From: Desulfurococcales archaeon
Lineage (GTDB): Archaea; Thermoproteota; Thermoprotei_A; Sulfolobales; Acidilobaceae
NCBI GenBank assembly: GCA_015521185.1
Contig: WAOS01000050.1
Span: 1 to 32,067, forward strand
Length of the DNA stretch: 32,067 nucleotides
Reading direction: 5' to 3'
In this document: positions 1 to 9,923 of the stretch, piece by piece
How positions within the stretch are numbered: the stretch's first letter is position 1
How the letters are laid out: each line of letters opens with the position of its first letter
Program-made: the position numbers and the translations under genes
The notes under the pieces: model-generated
Seen by the model: the letters and a program-made list of their open reading frames with translations, nothing else
What the model was told of the DNA's origin: nothing
Databases searched by the model: none

Positions 1-2
1 AG

Positions 3-125
3 TCAAGAGCGAGCATGCTGGCGCTCGTACACCTCTCCCCCGCCAGCCTGGAGGAGGCCAGGAAAATCCCTGGCACGCCGGGGCCCGTTGTTCTTGTAGG
101 GGAAGGATATAGTGTGGCGCTCTAG
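3..125 (+). CDS. 3' end of a protein-coding gene truncated by the window edge, product unknown
   Basis: Frame 3 is open from the window start: ...[40 protein letters not shown]. It ends at the tag at 123-125, overlapping convergently with the eIF5A stop. Confidence 0.45.
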   Translation, partial: SRASMLALVHLSPASLEEARKIPGTPGPVVLVGEGYSVAL

Positions 126-526
126 CCCGAGCTGCGGACGCGCACTATCTTGGGCCTGCCCATTATCACCCAGTACTCAACTGTTACGCCGGGCTGGAGC
201 TTCTCCGCGAGCTGGGGGTCGTCGGGCTTCTCGATTTCGAAGGTGTCGAAGGTCTCCATGTCCATTATCTGGAGCATGTCGCCCATGTCGGCAATCACTT
301 GGCCAAGCCTCTTCTCAATAACGGGCACCTGCACGCGCGTGTCTACAGGGGCTACTAGAGTCTTCTTGACCCCGCTGAACACGCCGATAGCGACGACGTG
401 CGCCTTAGCGCTCCCATGCTTCCCCGTCTTAGCCCTGGTTATCTCGACTATCCTGCAGGGCTCGCCGTCTATCACGATATAGCTCCCCTTCTTCAGCTCT
501 CCAAGGGTAGCATAGTTCACGCTCAC
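122..526 (-). CDS. eif5a: Translation initiation factor 5A (eIF5A/aIF5A)
   Basis: 134 aa with the hypusine loop signature [22 protein letters not shown] and a [18 protein letters not shown]-terminus. Confidence 0.96.
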   Translation of the reverse strand: MSVNYATLGELKKGSYIVIDGEPCRIVEITRAKTGKHGSAKAHVVAIGVFSGVKKTLVAPVDTRVQVPVIEKRLGQVIADMGDMLQIMDMETFDTFEIEKPDDPQLAEKLQPGVTVEYWVIMGRPKIVRVRSSG

Positions 527-569
527 GCCTCTCCACCCAATAATATGGCCGCTAGCGGAGGGGTAGCCC

Positions 570-1538
570 TTAAATATGGCTACCCTCGATGAGGGAACGA
601 ATCTTCCCCCTAACCTTCCCGCCCAGCGGCTCGCCTTTCACCCGGGAGGTGAGCCGGCAGAACGAGCACTCCCCGCCGTAGCTTATGAGGCCGCAATGCC
701 TACAGGGCACGGGCTCCCAATCCTCTCCGGGGTAGCGGTCCGCGTTTCTCGCGAGGCCCCTGACGAGCTGGAGCTTTATGCCTGGATGGCGGCTCTCGAG
801 CTTGTTAATCATCTCTTTGAGGTGGAAGTCTAGGCTCGTAAGCCGGGCGTGCGGGCACTCCTCGTGGTAGAAGGGGAGGCCGCGTAGGAGCGCGTAGAGG
901 TAGCTCTCCTTCTCGTACACGCTGTAGAGCGGCTTCACCCTCGAAACCGCCAGGCCCTCAATGCTAGGGGTAGCAGGCTTCTGCTTCCTCAGGTCTTCGA
1001 GGTTCTGGGTTAGGAACGCCTTGAGAGCGTAAGCCGCTATATCGTCAGCGTTATGCCCAGTGGCGACCCGGTCCGCTCTTGCTTCAATGGCAAGAGCGTT
1101 CAGGAGGTACCTCTTGACTATCCCGCACACGCTACACGCCGGCCTCCTCGCCTTCATAGCGAGCCTCGGCACCCCGTCCCCGAGTAGCTCCTCAACGCTC
1201 AACACCAAGAGGGGGAGGCCCAGCTCGTCTGCGAGCCTCTCGCTAGCCCTCCTACTCCTAACACTGTACTCGCCAATGCCGAGGTCTATGTGGGCTAGGA
1301 CAAGCCCGAACCCTAGCCTCTCCCTTAGCCTCGCTAGGACGCCTGCAAGGGTGGCACTATCCTTCCCACCGCTGATCGCGGCGACAACCTTCTCCCCCCT
1401 CCTTATCATATGGTGCTCCCTGACAGCCCTCTCAACCTTCCTCTCCACAAACTCTAGGAAGTGCTCCCTGCAGAGCCGGAGGCGCGCGTATCTCACCTCA
1501 GCAACTGCAGGGGCACCGCACAGGCTGCACTTAGCCAC
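570..1538 (-). CDS. TtuA/Ncs6-like tRNA 2-thiolation ATP-pyrophosphatase (PP-loop)
   Basis: [11 protein letters not shown]-loop, N-terminal CSLCGAP...C..H and C-terminal CRHCG...CSFC zinc motifs, central [12 protein letters not shown] and TGHNADD. Confidence 0.9.
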   Translation of the reverse strand: MAKCSLCGAPAVAEVRYARLRLCREHFLEFVERKVERAVREHHMIRRGEKVVAAISGGKDSATLAGVLARLRERLGFGLVLAHIDLGIGEYSVRSRRASERLADELGLPLLVLSVEELLGDGVPRLAMKARRPACSVCGIVKRYLLNALAIEARADRVATGHNADDIAAYALKAFLTQNLEDLRKQKPATPSIEGLAVSRVKPLYSVYEKESYLYALLRGLPFYHEECPHARLTSLDFHLKEMINKLESRHPGIKLQLVRGLARNADRYPGEDWEPVPCRHCGLISYGGECSFCRLTSRVKGEPLGGKVRGKIRSLIEGSHI

Positions 1539-1749
1539 CGCTCAGCACCCTCACGACCACTATCGTCTCCCCGTCGCGAAGCCTATCCCCGGGAAGGAGG
1601 GGCTTGCCATCCCTTAGGATAACGTAGGACTCGTCGTCAAGGCCTAGAGACCTTATCAGGTCTGAGACGCGCTCAGCCTCCACAGTCCTCGTCTCCCCGC
1701 CGGGGAGCATCCTCACTGTAACCCTCGCCAACCATATGCACCCCGCCAC
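1531..1749 (-). CDS. MoaD/ThiS/TtuB-like beta-grasp sulfur carrier (ubiquitin-like) protein with C-terminal GG
   Basis: 72 aa ending ...[14 protein letters not shown]. Overlaps the start of the downstream TtuA-like gene by 8 bp on the same strand. Confidence 0.88.
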   Translation of the reverse strand: MAGCIWLARVTVRMLPGGETRTVEAERVSDLIRSLGLDDESYVILRDGKPLLPGDRLRDGETIVVVRVLSGG

Positions 1750-1860
1750 GTTTAGAACGCCGGGAGCGCTTATACCTAGAGGATAGTCTATACTATATTC
1801 CGGGGCCGCCGTGACGATAGGACCCCTCCGACCCTCTCTCCGCGCTATGGGGAGGGCATC

Positions 1861-2928
1861 CTAGGCGGAGCGGCCTGCCGAGCCGCCCAGCCTCCTCGAG
1901 ATAATATCCACAAGTCTCGCGACGAGCTCTTGGGCGTCGCTGGGGCTGGCTTCAACCACGATCACGTGGCTCTTCCCGCCGACCCTATAGCCCGACTCCT
2001 CCAGCGCTCTCCGGACCGGTGCAAGGTCCCTCGAGACGCTCCTAATATATGCGAAAGTCACCCCGCTCTGGGGCATAGTGTGCACGAGAGCCACTATCTT
2101 CTGCGGAGCGCTCGATGCGAGCCTCCTCCCTATGGCGCTAGTAACGTATGCGTCGTAGACCAGCGTGTAAACGTCTAGCAGCGGCCCAGAGTAGGCCCTC
2201 TCGAGCCTGGAGAGAGCGCCCTCAACTATTCTCTCCGCCTTCTCTCTGTTACTCCTGGCGCAGCCGAGAGAGTACAGGCCCTCGAGGCCCTCCTCAGCGA
2301 GTATGCGGGCCGCGCTCCGCAGGCAATTATAGTCTAGGACCCTATAGCTGGAGTCCACTAGGTCTACCGCCTCCCTGAGATCCAGGAGAGTATACCCGGT
2401 GCCCTCCACTAGCCTCCTTGCGATCTCAATAGCGGGGTGGGGCCTGTTGGAGTCGAGGAAGGGTGCTAGGTCCCCGATTATGCCGAGCGCCATGAGCTGC
2501 CTCTCTATTGGGCCGGGATCCTTGAAGAGTATCCGGCCGACTAGGAGGCTGCAGGCGGGGTACTCGTCCTCGCCGCCTAGCCCGGCGGCGACGGGATTAC
2601 AGTACTTCTCCACGCTGCTCGGGGGCTCGACTTTGTGATGGTCGGCTACCCCTAGCCGGTCCGCCCCTACTAGGGAGGCGTAAGAGTCGTATTCCCGCCC
2701 CGGTATTCCGTAGTCTAGCACGAGAACCTTCCCCTCAACCTCTACAGGCAGGGCGGCGGAGCTGTAGAGCCCTATCCTGGGTATTTCTAGCCTCCAGGGA
2801 GCCTCTAGGGCTCTCAGCGCTAGGGCAGCGCTAGCGGCGCCGTCAGCATCCCAGTGGTAGATAAGTGTGCCTCTCCTGCCCTCCAGGTGGGAGGGGATCC
2901 AGGAGCAGATCCTGTCGAGCATATGCAT
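1861..2928 (-). CDS. DHH-family phosphoesterase (RecJ-like/nanoRNase-like)
   Basis: HWDADGAASAALALRAL, VLDYGIP and GVADHHKVEPP motifs of the DHH superfamily. Confidence 0.85.
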   Translation of the reverse strand: MHMLDRICSWIPSHLEGRRGTLIYHWDADGAASAALALRALEAPWRLEIPRIGLYSSAALPVEVEGKVLVLDYGIPGREYDSYASLVGADRLGVADHHKVEPPSSVEKYCNPVAAGLGGEDEYPACSLLVGRILFKDPGPIERQLMALGIIGDLAPFLDSNRPHPAIEIARRLVEGTGYTLLDLREAVDLVDSSYRVLDYNCLRSAARILAEEGLEGLYSLGCARSNREKAERIVEGALSRLERAYSGPLLDVYTLVYDAYVTSAIGRRLASSAPQKIVALVHTMPQSGVTFAYIRSVSRDLAPVRRALEESGYRVGGKSHVIVVEASPSDAQELVARLVDIISRRLGGSAGRSA

Positions 2929-2983
2929 GACCCCTCGTGGAAGGGTGGGAGCCCGCGCTGGGCTCCCTAAAAAGTGTGGTTTC

Positions 2984-3901
2984 CTAGGATAGGAGTGAGT
3001 CTACCGGTATCTCCGGGGGCTCCTTCTCGAGCGCCTCTAGATCCGCGCCCTCAACCAGCTTGGCCTCCGGAGGCAGGGGCTTGCGCTCTTTGAACTCCTT
3101 CGGAGGCTCGGCCTTCCTAGCTATCTTCTTCTTCTTGTACAGGCCCATCCTGTACTTGATCAGCGCGCTCCTCAGCCTCTGGATAGCGGCTGCGGGGTCC
3201 ACCATCTTCGGGCACACGGCGCTGCAGCTAGCTGCGAAGTGGCAGCTGAAGGGGCCCTCCTCGGTGTCAACGGCTTCGAGCCTCTCCTGCCACGCCTCGT
3301 CTCTCGGGTCGGCGACGTACCTCCACACGTAGGTGAGCGCTTGGGGCCCTAGGAATCTCTCGTCGCTCGCCGCCACCGGGCATGCACTGTAGCAGAGGCC
3401 GCAGGCGATACAGAGGGTGTACTCGTATAGCTCGCTGTGCTCCTCGGGCGTCATGAGGAACTCCATGTCTCCGGTCTCGAGCTCCTCCTTGTTCTTTCTG
3501 ATGGTGTATGGCTTAACACTCCTGTGCTTGTCGAAGAACGCTGTGAAGTCGGTTAGGAGGTCCCTCACCACTGGGTGGTTCTTCAGGGGCTCTACTGTGA
3601 CCACGGGCCGGGCCTCGCTGGCCACCTCTGCGACCTGCGTCTGGCAGGCTAGCCTGGGCATACCGTTGATTATCATTCCGCAGCTCCCGCAGACCCCCAT
3701 CCTGCAGCTGTACCTCAGCACTAGGGTGTGGTCGAGCTCCTCCTTGATCTTCAGCAGAGCGTCGAGCACGGTCATGCCCCTGTATGTTTCAACCTCGTAC
3801 TCGTCCCACCAGGTCTTACCAGTCTCGGGGTTGTACCTCTTCACGCGGAACACTACCTTCTTGGGCGGCTCCTTTGTTGCCGCTTTCGGGTCGAATGTCA
3901 C
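2984..3901 (-). CDS. sdhB: Succinate dehydrogenase/fumarate reductase iron-sulfur subunit
   Basis: 2Fe-2S motif CRMGVCGSCGMIINGMPRLAC, then CIACGLCYSACP and CHFAASCSAVCPK clusters. Confidence 0.95.
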   Translation of the reverse strand: MTFDPKAATKEPPKKVVFRVKRYNPETGKTWWDEYEVETYRGMTVLDALLKIKEELDHTLVLRYSCRMGVCGSCGMIINGMPRLACQTQVAEVASEARPVVTVEPLKNHPVVRDLLTDFTAFFDKHRSVKPYTIRKNKEELETGDMEFLMTPEEHSELYEYTLCIACGLCYSACPVAASDERFLGPQALTYVWRYVADPRDEAWQERLEAVDTEEGPFSCHFAASCSAVCPKMVDPAAAIQRLRSALIKYRMGLYKKKKIARKAEPPKEFKERKPLPPEAKLVEGADLEALEKEPPEIPVDSLLS

Positions 3902-3917
3902 TCCATGCTCACCCCCA

Positions 3918-4280
3918 TTAGCCTAGAGGCTTAACACCCACGACAGTGTATGTCGCGAGGCCGGCGAATATGAAGAACAAAATTACTATTATAGCGGTTA
4001 TGAGGCCCTTATACCTTCCGCTAGTCCACTCGAGGAGCACGTTCTTCAGACCGTTGAATCCGTGCAGGAGAGCAGCATAGGCGAAGATCAGGAGTAGGAC
4101 CCCGTACGCCGTGATCTCGTGGTACACTAGCTCCGGCGCTAGAGTGTCGGCGAAGCTCTCAACACCCCTGAGCCACGGCACCCTCACGAGGAGGTGCCAG
4201 GTCAGGAGGAAGATCAGGAGTATCCCCGTCACGTACTGGAACCAGGTCTGGATTACGCTCTTCCTAGGCACCACGACCAC
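3918..4280 (-). CDS. sdhD: Succinate dehydrogenase membrane anchor subunit
   Basis: 120 aa, three hydrophobic segments, HGFNGLKNVLLEW motif, located between sdhB and sdhC. Confidence 0.8.
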   Translation of the reverse strand: MVVVPRKSVIQTWFQYVTGILLIFLLTWHLLVRVPWLRGVESFADTLAPELVYHEITAYGVLLLIFAYAALLHGFNGLKNVLLEWTSGRYKGLITAIIVILFFIFAGLATYTVVGVKPLG

Positions 4281-4284
4281 CTCC

Positions 4285-4764
4285 CTAGCCGAACACTATG
4301 TAGCCGGTCAAGACCCAGAGCACCGCCCAGAGGGCGAACACGAGGTAGAGTAGCCTCCTCTGGCATGCCTTTAGGCTGGGCGCGAGGTACGGCGGCTTGG
4401 GTTTCTCGGGCTTCCCAATGCAGACCCCGAAGAACTCGGTTAGTATGAGGCGTATACCGTTTAGCCCGTGGAACCATGCTATGCCGGCGAAGAAGAAGAA
4501 GTAGAGGGTCACCGCTGTTATGCCGTGCGCCTTGGATATCTCCTCGACCCAGGCCTCCCATCCTACCCTCGCCGGCGTCCCCGTGACGAAGATGTGAGCC
4601 ATAATTATTAGGGCCATCAGTACTCCCGTGACCCGGTGGAGCACGAACGCGACCCTCTCCGGGTTGTTCTTTATCTTGAGCACCCACGGGTTTATGCTCG
4701 CGATCCACCCGGGCCTGTTCTCGAGGGCCCTGGCCTTGACACGCTCCTCTCCCATATAGACCAC
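4285..4764 (-). CDS. sdhC: Succinate dehydrogenase cytochrome b556-type membrane subunit
   Basis: AFVLHRVTGVLMALIIMAHIFVTG and WFHGLNGIRLILTEF, typical SdhC motifs, next to sdhA. Confidence 0.85.
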   Translation of the reverse strand: MVYMGEERVKARALENRPGWIASINPWVLKIKNNPERVAFVLHRVTGVLMALIIMAHIFVTGTPARVGWEAWVEEISKAHGITAVTLYFFFFAGIAWFHGLNGIRLILTEFFGVCIGKPEKPKPPYLAPSLKACQRRLLYLVFALWAVLWVLTGYIVFG

Positions 4765-4767
4765 CCC

Positions 4768-6531
4768 CTAATACTTCCTCTCGACGGGCTTCCACGTGTT
4801 TATCGTGACGGGCCAGTACGCGATCCTGACCTCGTCCTCGCCGCTCCTTATGATTAGGCTGTGCTTCAGCCAGTTCTCATCGTCTCTCTTCGGATAGTCA
4901 AGCCTGTAGTGGGCGCCCCTGCTCTCGGTCCTGTTGAGGCCGGCGGAGACCGCTGCCAGCGCCACGTCTAGCAGGTTAATGGTCTCTATAGCGGCCTGTA
5001 GGTCGGTGTTGTAGATCCTCGACTTGTCCTCAACATACATTTTCTCCCTCGCCAGCTTCCTCAGCTCTAGTATAGTGCTGAGAGCCCGCTTCATGCCGTC
5101 GCCTGTCCTGAACACGTAGAAGTCTTCTCCCATCGTCTTCCTCAGCCTGTTCCTAATCTCGTAAGCGCTCACACCGCTCTCCCTCTTCAGCCAGCCCCAC
5201 ACCCAGTCCTCCTCCTTCTGGTGCCTCTCCGGGCTGACCGTCGGAGCATCGCGCAGGCGGGCGGCGTACTCGGCGGCAAGTATACCCGTTATTCTGCCGC
5301 TCGTCAGGCACTCGGCTGTGCTATTGCTCCCGAGCCTGTTAGCCCCGTGAACGCTCGCAGCCGCGACCTCTCCGGCCGCGAAGAGCCCGCGGATCCAGCG
5401 GCCCTGCTCGTCTAGGACCCTGTAGTACTTGTCGGTGTGGATCCCTCCCATCGTGTAGTGGGCTACCGGGCGGACCGGTATGGGCTCCTCCACAGGGTCT
5501 ATCCCAGCGTATCTAATCGCTATCTCCCTAACGGCTGGCAGCCTCTCGTTAATCTTCTCCTCCCCGAGATGCCTGAGGTCTAGCAGAACGTAGCCGAGCC
5601 CGCTAACAGGGTCGACGAAGCCTCGTCCCTCCAGAATCTCCTTCATCTCGCACCTAGAGACTATGTCTCTCGGCGCCAGCTCTCCCTTGGTAGGGGCGCA
5701 GTCCTTGCGGAGCATGAAGCGCTCTCCCTTATTGTTGAGGAGGTAACCGCCCTCTCCACGGGCACCCTCTGTTATGAGGATCCCGCTAGGCACGAGGCCG
5801 GTCGGATGGAACTGTATGAACTCGGGGTCCTTGAGCGGGACGCCTGCCCTGAGCGCCATAGCGTAGCCGTCTCCGGTAACCGTGTGGGCATACGTGGTGA
5901 AGTTGTACAGCCTACCGCCGCCGCCAGCCGCTATTATACCGGCCTTGGCCTTGAAGTAGTATAGCTTGCCGTCTCTCATGTTGATCGCATATAAGCCCTT
6001 GAAGGTTCCCTCCTCCACGGCTATGTTGGTTACGAACCACTCGTCATACCTCTCCCAGTTGTCGTACTCGAGGAGCTTGTTGTACAGGGTCTGCATCTCG
6101 AAGAAGCCGGTCTTGTCTGCTGCGAAGGTAGCCCTGGGATGGCTGTGGCCGCCGAAGGGCCTCTGGGCTATGCGGCCGTCGGGCCTCCTGCTCCATGGGA
6201 GACCCCAGTGCTCTAGGAGCCTTATCTCCTCTGGCATGAGCTTGACGAATAGCCACACCGCGTCCTGGTCGGCGAGGAAGTCGCTGCCCTTCACAGTGTC
6301 CCAAGCGTGGAGGGCGAAGCTATCCCCCTCCTCCGGATAGAGAACGGCTGCGGTCCCGCCCTCAGCGCTCACGCTGTGACTCCTCATGAGGTGTATCTTG
6401 CTGAGGAGGCCCACGCTTACCCTATCACCGTACTTCCTCTTGATCTCGATTGCCGCCCTCAGGCCGGCTATTCCCGACCCAACAATTACCACGTCGTGCT
6501 CAATTGTCTCGACTAAGGGCAACCCGCACAC
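4768..6531 (-). CDS. sdhA: Succinate dehydrogenase/fumarate reductase flavoprotein subunit
   Basis: FAD-binding VVIVGSGIAGLRAA, RSHSVSAEGGTAAV, GGHSHPRATFAADKTG, PVAHYTMGGIHTD, ANRLGSNS. Confidence 0.97.
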   Translation of the reverse strand: MCGLPLVETIEHDVVIVGSGIAGLRAAIEIKRKYGDRVSVGLLSKIHLMRSHSVSAEGGTAAVLYPEEGDSFALHAWDTVKGSDFLADQDAVWLFVKLMPEEIRLLEHWGLPWSRRPDGRIAQRPFGGHSHPRATFAADKTGFFEMQTLYNKLLEYDNWERYDEWFVTNIAVEEGTFKGLYAINMRDGKLYYFKAKAGIIAAGGGGRLYNFTTYAHTVTGDGYAMALRAGVPLKDPEFIQFHPTGLVPSGILITEGARGEGGYLLNNKGERFMLRKDCAPTKGELAPRDIVSRCEMKEILEGRGFVDPVSGLGYVLLDLRHLGEEKINERLPAVREIAIRYAGIDPVEEPIPVRPVAHYTMGGIHTDKYYRVLDEQGRWIRGLFAAGEVAAASVHGANRLGSNSTAECLTSGRITGILAAEYAARLRDAPTVSPERHQKEEDWVWGWLKRESGVSAYEIRNRLRKTMGEDFYVFRTGDGMKRALSTILELRKLAREKMYVEDKSRIYNTDLQAAIETINLLDVALAAVSAGLNRTESRGAHYRLDYPKRDDENWLKHSLIIRSGEDEVRIAYWPVTINTWKPVERKY

Positions 6532-6660
6532 CCACCACTGCTCTAATAAGCTAGCCTATGCACTATCTCCATATAAATACACACGCACTTAAACCGCCTG
6601 CCCGGACCGGCACCTTTATTTAATATTCCTTGGCGACAGCCTCGTACTCTGGGGGTAACC

Positions 6661-7233
6661 ATGCTCAAGTATAGGACTAGGAAGACGGTCCGCACAGACC
6701 TCAGCGCCTGCGTCGAGTGCCTATTGAACGCTGACAGGTTCCTGGGGAGAAGCAGTTACGTCGATAGTATCAAACCCGTGGCCGAGGGCGTCTACCACGT
6801 AAGGTTCCGCTGGAGGAAGTGGGGTATGACCCGATACTACGACGTAGTCTTCCGTGTTAGGAGGGAGGGCGATAAGATTGTTTACGAGAGCGTTGAGGGA
6901 AGCAAGTACCCTATGAGGCTCGAGTTCACGCTCGAGAAGAAGAACGATAATACTGTGGTCAGCGTGGAGGCCTCAATGGAGGCCGGGCTCATGGCCGACC
7001 TCCTAGGGAGGAAGGACTACGCCAAGTTTATTGAGGAGCTAGTCGAGACTGGGTTCGTCGCTATGGCCCAGAGATACAGTGAGAGAGTGGGGGCTCGGGA
7101 GGCACCTGCGAAACCATCGTGCGCTCAGTGCCTCCTGTACGATCCGGACAGGAAGTACTGCTACTACCTGAGGAGGAGCGTATCGGGCGAGAAGCCGCCG
7201 TGCGAGGGGAAAGCGTTCATCCCAGCCCCCTAG
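6661..7233 (+). CDS. Hypothetical protein: possible SRPBCC/START-like N-terminal domain with C-terminal four-Cys motif
   Basis: ORF preceded by a TATA-like tttatttaatatt (~6612-6626). C-terminus CAQCLLYDPDRKYCYYLRR...PPCEGKAF. The fold assignment is a guess from the beta-rich pattern. Confidence 0.75.
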   Translation: MLKYRTRKTVRTDLSACVECLLNADRFLGRSSYVDSIKPVAEGVYHVRFRWRKWGMTRYYDVVFRVRREGDKIVYESVEGSKYPMRLEFTLEKKNDNTVVSVEASMEAGLMADLLGRKDYAKFIEELVETGFVAMAQRYSERVGAREAPAKPSCAQCLLYDPDRKYCYYLRRSVSGEKPPCEGKAFIPAP

Positions 7234-7961
7234 GGCTTCACCGTGTAGTAGAGCCTCCTCCTCTTTCTCCCCTTACTCTCGAGCTTCAACATTACTATCT
7301 CGCCTATCTCGCACGTGTTCCTCACGTGCGGACCGCCGTCGGCCTGCACGTCTACCCCGGGTATTTCAACAATCCTGATCTTCTCCGTGCCTGGAGGGAA
7401 CCTCTCAGCGAGCTTCACGAGCTCTGGCCTCTCCTCCAGCACGCTCCTCGGGGCCCAGTAAACCTTCACTTCCAAGCACTTCTTAGCAATCCTGTTAGCC
7501 TCCTCTACGGCCCAGCGGAGGGCGCCCTTCCAATCGTCTACCGTCGAGAGGTCGAAGTCATCCTTAGCCTTGTCCGGCTCTATCATGCCGCCGGTAACCT
7601 TAGCACCGTACTTGTTGTAGAGGAGAGCCGCAATTATGTGGCTGGCAGTATGTAGCCGCATCATCCTGTACCTCCTCTCCCAGTCAATCCTCCCCCTAAC
7701 CTTCTCGCCCGGCTCGAACCTGCACCCATCCTCTATCCAGTGATACACGACACCATCCTTAATTGTCACGTCGACAACTCTAGCACTGCAAGACTCCCCG
7801 GAGAGAACACCCGTATCGTTCGAGAGACCGCCGCTCGGCCTAGGGTGGAAAGCTGTCTGGTCCAGTATGACCGCGTTCCCCTCCCGAGCCAGGACTGTAG
7901 CGTCGAACTCTCGGAGATAGGAGTCTTCCTGGTAGAGGAGCCTAGTCTTTCCCTCAGTCAC
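7230..7961 (-). CDS. alaX: Alanyl-tRNA editing protein (AlaX family)
   Basis: FHPRPSGGLSNDTG, RLHTASHIIAALL (HxxxH) and VQADGGPHVRNTCEIG (CxxxH-type zinc editing site). Confidence 0.93.
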   Translation of the reverse strand: MTEGKTRLLYQEDSYLREFDATVLAREGNAVILDQTAFHPRPSGGLSNDTGVLSGESCSARVVDVTIKDGVVYHWIEDGCRFEPGEKVRGRIDWERRYRMMRLHTASHIIAALLYNKYGAKVTGGMIEPDKAKDDFDLSTVDDWKGALRWAVEEANRIAKKCLEVKVYWAPRSVLEERPELVKLAERFPPGTEKIRIVEIPGVDVQADGGPHVRNTCEIGEIVMLKLESKGRKRRRLYYTVKP

Positions 7962-8002
7962 CGGGGGATCACCATAGTAGTGGTGCTGGGCGTTACTGAG
8001 GC

Positions 8003-9817
8003 CTAAATTATGGCCGCAATTATTCGTACGGACGCCAGCACTATGAGTATGTTCAGGCCGGCGAAGAGGAAGCCCGCTGCTATGCTCCCCTTCACAGTCT
8101 TCCCGGCTAGGAGGCTTATGAAGAACGTGTTAAGCACAATACCAGTATAGGATATGCTCTTCAGTATTGGAAGCATGTCCTCGCTCACCGGCTGTATGGG
8201 GAGGCCGAAGCCGGCTGCCTGCGCCCCGCTGGCTATTGTTGCCGCGACGCTCGTGAACTGTGCGAGGACCATCTCGTGGACGATCGTGAAGCCCAGGACT
8301 AAGCTTATGATTGCTATTAGTGCTCCCAGCTTGAACCCTAGGCTCCTATCCTCTATTATCCGGGCCACGCTAACCGTGTCCTCAGTGAAGCCGGCGAGGA
8401 GGTCCAGGCTTCTGGGATCAGCTCCGTAGCGGTCCGCAGTGTCTAGGAGCTGGAAGTAGAGGTTTGCCAGCCATGGGAGGCGGAGGCCCTTAATAGCGTC
8501 CTTAATGCTTATCCCGAGGCTCACCCTCGCAGCAATAACGCGGATAAGACTGTTCATCCTAGAGGGCAGCTGGAACCTCGTTAGGCCCACGATCGCCTGC
8601 TTGGGAGTCCTCCCCTTCTTCCCCTCCTCAGCAATGTATCTCGTGACTGTCGGTATGCTATAGAAGGTCTCGTCAGCCTCCTTGTACCAGCTGCGGAAGT
8701 ATATCCCGAACCCTATCGCTGTTATCGCCATGAGGAGGCCTGTGAACTCGTACTTCTCTATGCTCGCGTAGAGGAAGTACCGGTCCGGGACTATGAAGCC
8801 CGCGACTACGAATATGAAAAGCTCTAGTCCGACGCCTGCTAGGAGCCATCTCCTGGGCGGGGACTCGGCGAGCTCCTCCGGGTATACACTCTGGACGACG
8901 AAGAGCATTATGAGGAAGCTTAGGAAGGGCATTCCGATGCTCGCCGTGTAAGCCAGTGCTAACCCTTGGTTGCCGGCGAATAGCGCCCCTATTATTATGA
9001 GGGCGAGCGGTATGACGACGAAGAGCATGACCTCGAGGTTGGTTATTGTGCTGAACCTCTCGATAAGCCTATTTATCCTGTCCTCGAGTATCTTCATGAA
9101 GAAGCTCGTCTTCTCCAGGAGGATCCTATACTTGTCCCCGCCGGCCCTCTCCCCGGCGACCAGGGTCTGGTAGAACTCTCTCAGCTGCATGCTAGGGTGG
9201 AACCTGCTGATGTACTCGAGGGCCTCGGTATAGCTCATAATGTAGAAGAGCCTTATCTTCTCTATGAAGTGTATCTCCCTCTTGAACTGGCGGAAGAAGT
9301 CTATGCGGAGAGCCTCCCGGAGGGCCCTCTGGAGGGGCAGGTTAAGGCTGGCGGTCAAGGTCATGAACATCGAGATGAAGGGGAGCTCCTTCTCTATCCG
9401 GAACTTCCTGTTGCTCAGAAGCAGGTTGGTCTTGAGGTTCACGCTGAGAACCGTTAGTCCCCCCACAACTAGTAGTGCTACGGGTAATGCTAGAGCTATG
9501 AAGGGGTTTGCATAGAGGTTGACTACGAGGAGAGCGCCAACTGCGAGGAGGATGACTCCCGCTAGCATCATGATGTAGCCTGCGAGAACGGTCGTGGCGA
9601 GCCTATCCACGTCTATGACGGTATCCGCCATGAAGGCCTTCTTCATTAGGTCAGCAGTTATTCGGGCCCGCAGGGAGCGTGTCAGGCCCGCGCGGCTACG
9701 CCCAGCACCTGCCTCTCCCGGTCTCCGGAGGATGCCCTGCAGTATCGGGAGCCGCTTGCGCATGCGATCCCCTCGCCACCGCGCCGGACCGGTCGTGACG
9801 CGTTCTCCCCGGAACAC
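8003..9817 (-). CDS. FlaJ/TadC-like type II/IV secretion system F-domain membrane platform protein
   Basis: ~600 aa with multiple TM segments and two repeated T2SSF-like regions (PFISMFMTLTASLNLPLQRALRE... and TPKQAIVGLTRFQLPSRMNSLIRVIAARVSLGISIKDAI...). The true start may be ATG at 9763 (MRKRLPILQGI). Confidence 0.85.
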   Translation of the reverse strand: MFRGERVTTGPARWRGDRMRKRLPILQGILRRPGEAGAGRSRAGLTRSLRARITADLMKKAFMADTVIDVDRLATTVLAGYIMMLAGVILLAVGALLVVNLYANPFIALALPVALLVVGGLTVLSVNLKTNLLLSNRKFRIEKELPFISMFMTLTASLNLPLQRALREALRIDFFRQFKREIHFIEKIRLFYIMSYTEALEYISRFHPSMQLREFYQTLVAGERAGGDKYRILLEKTSFFMKILEDRINRLIERFSTITNLEVMLFVVIPLALIIIGALFAGNQGLALAYTASIGMPFLSFLIMLFVVQSVYPEELAESPPRRWLLAGVGLELFIFVVAGFIVPDRYFLYASIEKYEFTGLLMAITAIGFGIYFRSWYKEADETFYSIPTVTRYIAEEGKKGRTPKQAIVGLTRFQLPSRMNSLIRVIAARVSLGISIKDAIKGLRLPWLANLYFQLLDTADRYGADPRSLDLLAGFTEDTVSVARIIEDRSLGFKLGALIAIISLVLGFTIVHEMVLAQFTSVAATIASGAQAAGFGLPIQPVSEDMLPILKSISYTGIVLNTFFISLLAGKTVKGSIAAGFLFAGLNILIVLASVRIIAAII

Positions 9818-9923
9818 TTTTGTCCCAAGAACTAATAAGTCTGCTAGGGAGGCGACAGTTTATCTAGGCTGGCCTGCATCCTAGCGTAGGGTAGAGGGGA
9901 GCACGAGTAGAAAGGGTGGTTAC

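Noticed and set aside
4253-4795. 180-aa ORF overlapping sdhC/sdhD on the same strand in another frame
   Set aside because: Low-complexity Gly/Arg/Glu translation; it overlaps well-supported sdhC, so it is an out-of-frame shadow ORF.
7119-7655. 178-aa + strand ORF antisense to alaX
   Set aside because: Runs opposite to a well-supported AlaX and overlaps the 3' end of the 6661..7233 gene in another frame; no independent signal.
8003-9817. Calling the filament machinery an archaellum
   Set aside because: No FlaB-type archaellin array, FlaX/FlaH or FlaF/G were recognised. The evidence supports only a generic type IV filament/secretion system.
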